NCBI GenBank assembly: GCA_963846505.1
Contig: CAWJWD010000001.1
Span: 558,001 to 622,000 of the forward strand
Reading direction: 5' to 3'
Length of the DNA stretch: 64,000 nt
Source: JACVRW01 sp963846505
GTDB lineage: Bacteria; Actinomycetota; Thermoleophilia; Solirubrobacterales; Thermoleophilaceae
Shown: in pieces, positions 62,092 to 64,000 of the stretch
How the letters are laid out: each line of letters opens with the position of its first letter
How positions within the stretch are numbered: position 1 is the stretch's first letter
The notes under the pieces: model-generated
What the model was told of the DNA's origin: nothing
Seen by the model: the letters and a program-made list of their open reading frames with translations, nothing else
The model's database searches: none
Translations under genes and position numbers: made by a program

Positions 62092-63324
62092 CTAGCCCAC
62101 GCGCGCGAGCCTGCGGGCGAGGGCCTCGGTCAACGTCAGCGCCTCGGCGACGGTGTCGTAGTCGAGATTCTCGGGCGTGTCGGTCGGGAGGTGGTAGTTC
62201 GACAGCAGCTTGGTGTCCGGTTCGAAGGAGGTGACCGTGGCGGTCGGGTAGCCGGCGCGGCTGGGGATCACGCTGTCGGTGCTCGAGCGGGCGCGCTGGC
62301 CGCGCACGAGCGGGATCTCCGTCTCGATCGCAGCCGCGGCGACGTGGTCGCGGAATGTGGGGTCGGTGTATTCCTCGATCGCGAGCACGCCCTCGCCCTC
62401 GAGCAGCACGAGCCGGGGCGAGCCGACGGTGTCGAGGTTGAGCACCCAGGTACGTGTGGGATCGAGCGGTCGCAGGTGCTGGTCGACGAACGGGTAGATG
62501 CCGCCCTGCAGCACCTCCTCCGCGCCACACGAGGCCAGCAGCACGCGCAGACCCTCGACCGGCTTGGCGCGCAGGCGCTCGGCGAGACCGACGAGCACGG
62601 CGACGCCGGAGAGGTTGTCGTTGGCACCGGGCACGATCGGGCTGCGCGCGATGTCCAGGCCGAGCGCGCCGTTGACGATCGACATCACGACGCCGGTCTT
62701 CAGCAGCCCGCGCCGGCCGGTCGCCGCGCCGATCGCGACCGCGGCGGGCGCGCCGATGATCGGCCACCAGAGCGGCAGCGAGGCGTTCGCGCGCTCGATC
62801 AGCCGCGGGAAGCGGCGTGCGATCACGCGCTGGAGGGACTGGTCGAAGACGCGGCCGGTCGGCGCCGCGTCGTGGTGGGCGAGCACGACCAGCGTGCACT
62901 CGGCGCTCGGGTCGCCGACCTCGGCGACGACGTTCGTCGTCGGCTTGGCCCGCGCGATCAGCCGTCGCCAGATCCGCTTGCGGTTGTCGGCGTCGTCGGC
63001 GATCGCCGCGGCGGCGAGCGCGCTCGCGATCGCCGCCGGCACGCGCGCCCGGCCACTCAGGGCGAGCAGCCCCGCGACGATGCCCGTCGTCCCCAGCGGC
63101 AGCATCTGCAGCGCGTAGCCGTCGCGGAACTGGACCTCGTCGATGCGCGCCGCGGCCCCGGCCGCGGTCAGACGCTCGCAGAGCCACTCGGCTGCCCGGC
63201 GCTCGCCCTCCGAGCCCGCACGCTTCTCCAGCGGCGCGAGCGTCTCGACCACCTCGCGCAGCACGTCGATCGACTCGCTCTGCTCGGGCGGAAGCACGTC
63301 GGAGCGCGAAGCAAAGCTGGACAC
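62092..63324 (-). CDS. M28-family zinc aminopeptidase-like protein with internal membrane segments
   Basis: A 410-aa protein. Zinc and catalytic residues of the M28 family are present: LVVLAHHDAAPTGRVFDQS (His, Asp), VPGANDNLSGVAVLVGLAER (Asp bridging the metals), ASCGAEEVLQGG (catalytic Glu pair), TWVLNLDTVGSPRLV (Asp) and NYHLPTDTPENLDYDTVAEA (His). Hydrophobic stretches around residues 75-110 and 190-230 suggest membrane association. No classical signal peptide. A peptidase acting on small peptides at the membrane is the likely role. Confidence 0.85.
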   Translation of the reverse strand: MSSFASRSDVLPPEQSESIDVLREVVETLAPLEKRAGSEGERRAAEWLCERLTAAGAAARIDEVQFRDGYALQMLPLGTTGIVAGLLALSGRARVPAAIASALAAAAIADDADNRKRIWRRLIARAKPTTNVVAEVGDPSAECTLVVLAHHDAAPTGRVFDQSLQRVIARRFPRLIERANASLPLWWPIIGAPAAVAIGAATGRRGLLKTGVVMSIVNGALGLDIARSPIVPGANDNLSGVAVLVGLAERLRAKPVEGLRVLLASCGAEEVLQGGIYPFVDQHLRPLDPTRTWVLNLDTVGSPRLVLLEGEGVLAIEEYTDPTFRDHVAAAAIETEIPLVRGQRARSSTDSVIPSRAGYPTATVTSFEPDTKLLSNYHLPTDTPENLDYDTVAEALTLTEALARRLARVG

Positions 63325-63367
63325 TTGTCCAGCCTACGAAAGCGGTGGCCCCGAAGGTCGCACTTGC

Positions 63368-64000
63368 CTAGGGGACGGTGTAGGCCCAGCTGCCGAACGA
63401 GCCCTGGAAGCCGACGTTCACGCCGGTCATGCGCACGGTGAAGCCACGGCGACCGTCCTGGCCGGCGACGAGTGCCGTGATCGACTCGGTGTCGACGCCG
63501 ATCTGGCCGATGTAGAGGCAGACCAGACCGGCCGGCGCGACCGGGTCGACGAGCGTGCCGCTGCAGCCGGCGTCAATGCGATCCGCCGGTGCCCCCACCG
63601 AGCCCGGCGCGAAGCGGATGCTCTCGGTCGTGACCGGTGTCGGGCTCGGGAACGGAAACGAGACGACCGCGTCGTAGCGCAGGGTGAGGTTCACGAGTCC
63701 GCCGAAGGCGCCGCTGACCGTGGCGCCTCGCGGCAGCGTGCCGCCGGCGCGGAAGAAGCGACTGGCGGGGACGCCGCCCAAGGCCGCCGCGTCGGGCGCC
63801 GCCGCGCCCGCGCGAGCGAACGCCTCCGGGCCGAGGCCGCCGAGCTTGGCGGCGTCGGGCAGCGCGCCGAGCCGCCTGAGGTTCAGTTGGCGCCGGGTGA
63901 TGGTGCCGCGCCGGATGCGGCTGGCCGTGACCGTGCCCGCGCGCAGCTTGGGGCCGGTGACCGCACCGTCGCGGATCTTCTTGGCGGTGACCGCGTTGCG
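63368..64000 (-). CDS. 3' part of a repeat-bearing surface protein, runs off the window
   Basis: The minus-strand frame is open from 64000 to a stop at 63368 (about 210 codons). The first part repeats VTAKKIRDGAVTGPKLRAGT, VTASRIRRGTITRRQLNLRR, a regular 10-11 residue pattern (xGxVTxxxIRxG) common in actinobacterial surface proteins, probably a parallel beta structure. The rest (AAKLGGLGPEAFARAGA, ATVSGAFGGLVNLTLRYDAV, VRMTGVNVGFQGSFGSWAYT) is a globular beta domain ending VP. The N-terminus lies outside the window. Confidence 0.75.
   Translation of the reverse strand, partial: RNAVTAKKIRDGAVTGPKLRAGTVTASRIRRGTITRRQLNLRRLGALPDAAKLGGLGPEAFARAGAAAPDAAALGGVPASRFFRAGGTLPRGATVSGAFGGLVNLTLRYDAVVSFPFPSPTPVTTESIRFAPGSVGAPADRIDAGCSGTLVDPVAPAGLVCLYIGQIGVDTESITALVAGQDGRRGFTVRMTGVNVGFQGSFGSWAYTVP

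Overview
The window is very GC-rich, densely packed actinobacterial-type DNA. Several traits suggest the class Thermoleophilia (Solirubrobacterales-like). These are a large SRP RNA carrying an Alu domain, a succinate dehydrogenase with an HdrB-like third subunit instead of membrane anchors, the order metG-tatD-ksgA-ispE, a NADP-type isocitrate dehydrogenase, and many GTG starts in GTGA overlaps. The taxonomic call is an inference from gene content; no marker-gene search was possible.

Layout. 1-9.8 kb: the 5' end of glmU, tRNA-Gln, a PucR-type regulator with two membrane-protein genes (one a DedA-PAP2 fusion), ispE, ksgA, tatD, metG, an M23 peptidase and a PAP2 phosphatase. 9.8-25.7 kb: rsmI, a ROK glucokinase, an LCP cell-wall ligase, an FmdB zinc ribbon with a CIRCE-like operator, glyS, two alpha/beta hydrolases (one PhaC-like), an MMPL exporter with its TetR regulator, a small membrane protein, lon, hsp20, an MBL hydrolase and an NmrA-like protein. 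Almost every gene in this stretch is interrupted by single-base indels, most likely sequence or assembly errors because the products include essential enzymes. 25.7-42.4 kb: an SRPBCC protein, a winged-helix protein, mdh, icd, a site-2 protease, sdhA-sdhB-sdhE, an EAL-like/HDOD protein, a LuxR regulator, asd-lysC, a GH3-like protein, a molybdopterin oxidoreductase and recR.

42.4-48.3 kb: two phage-type endolysin genes (M15 peptidase and GH24 lysozyme) lie in opposite orientation between recR and ybaB-dnaX, which are usually neighbours. An HD-GYP protein, the 281-nt SRP RNA and RidA follow. 48.3-64 kb is more accessory: a membrane-anchored PI-PLC-like protein, a TetR/SDR divergent pair, tRNA-Val, two large secreted proteins, a YccF protein, a coiled-coil protein, a cupredoxin, two neighbouring type II toxin-antitoxin modules, a GNAT-like fragment, a MocR regulator, a VOC protein, an M28 peptidase and the 3' end of a repeat-bearing surface protein.

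Functionally the window combines translation and RNA modification (metG, glyS, rsmI, ksgA, two tRNAs, SRP RNA), central carbon metabolism (mdh, icd, sdh), aspartate-family amino acid synthesis (lysC-asd), protein quality control (lon-hsp20), DNA replication and repair (dnaX, ybaB, recR), and envelope functions. No CRISPR array, rRNA, transposase or integrase was seen. The best candidates for a second look are the endolysin insertion, the CIRCE-like site, the zinc-less DnaX, the anchorless Sdh complex, and the operator and leaderless promoter sites.
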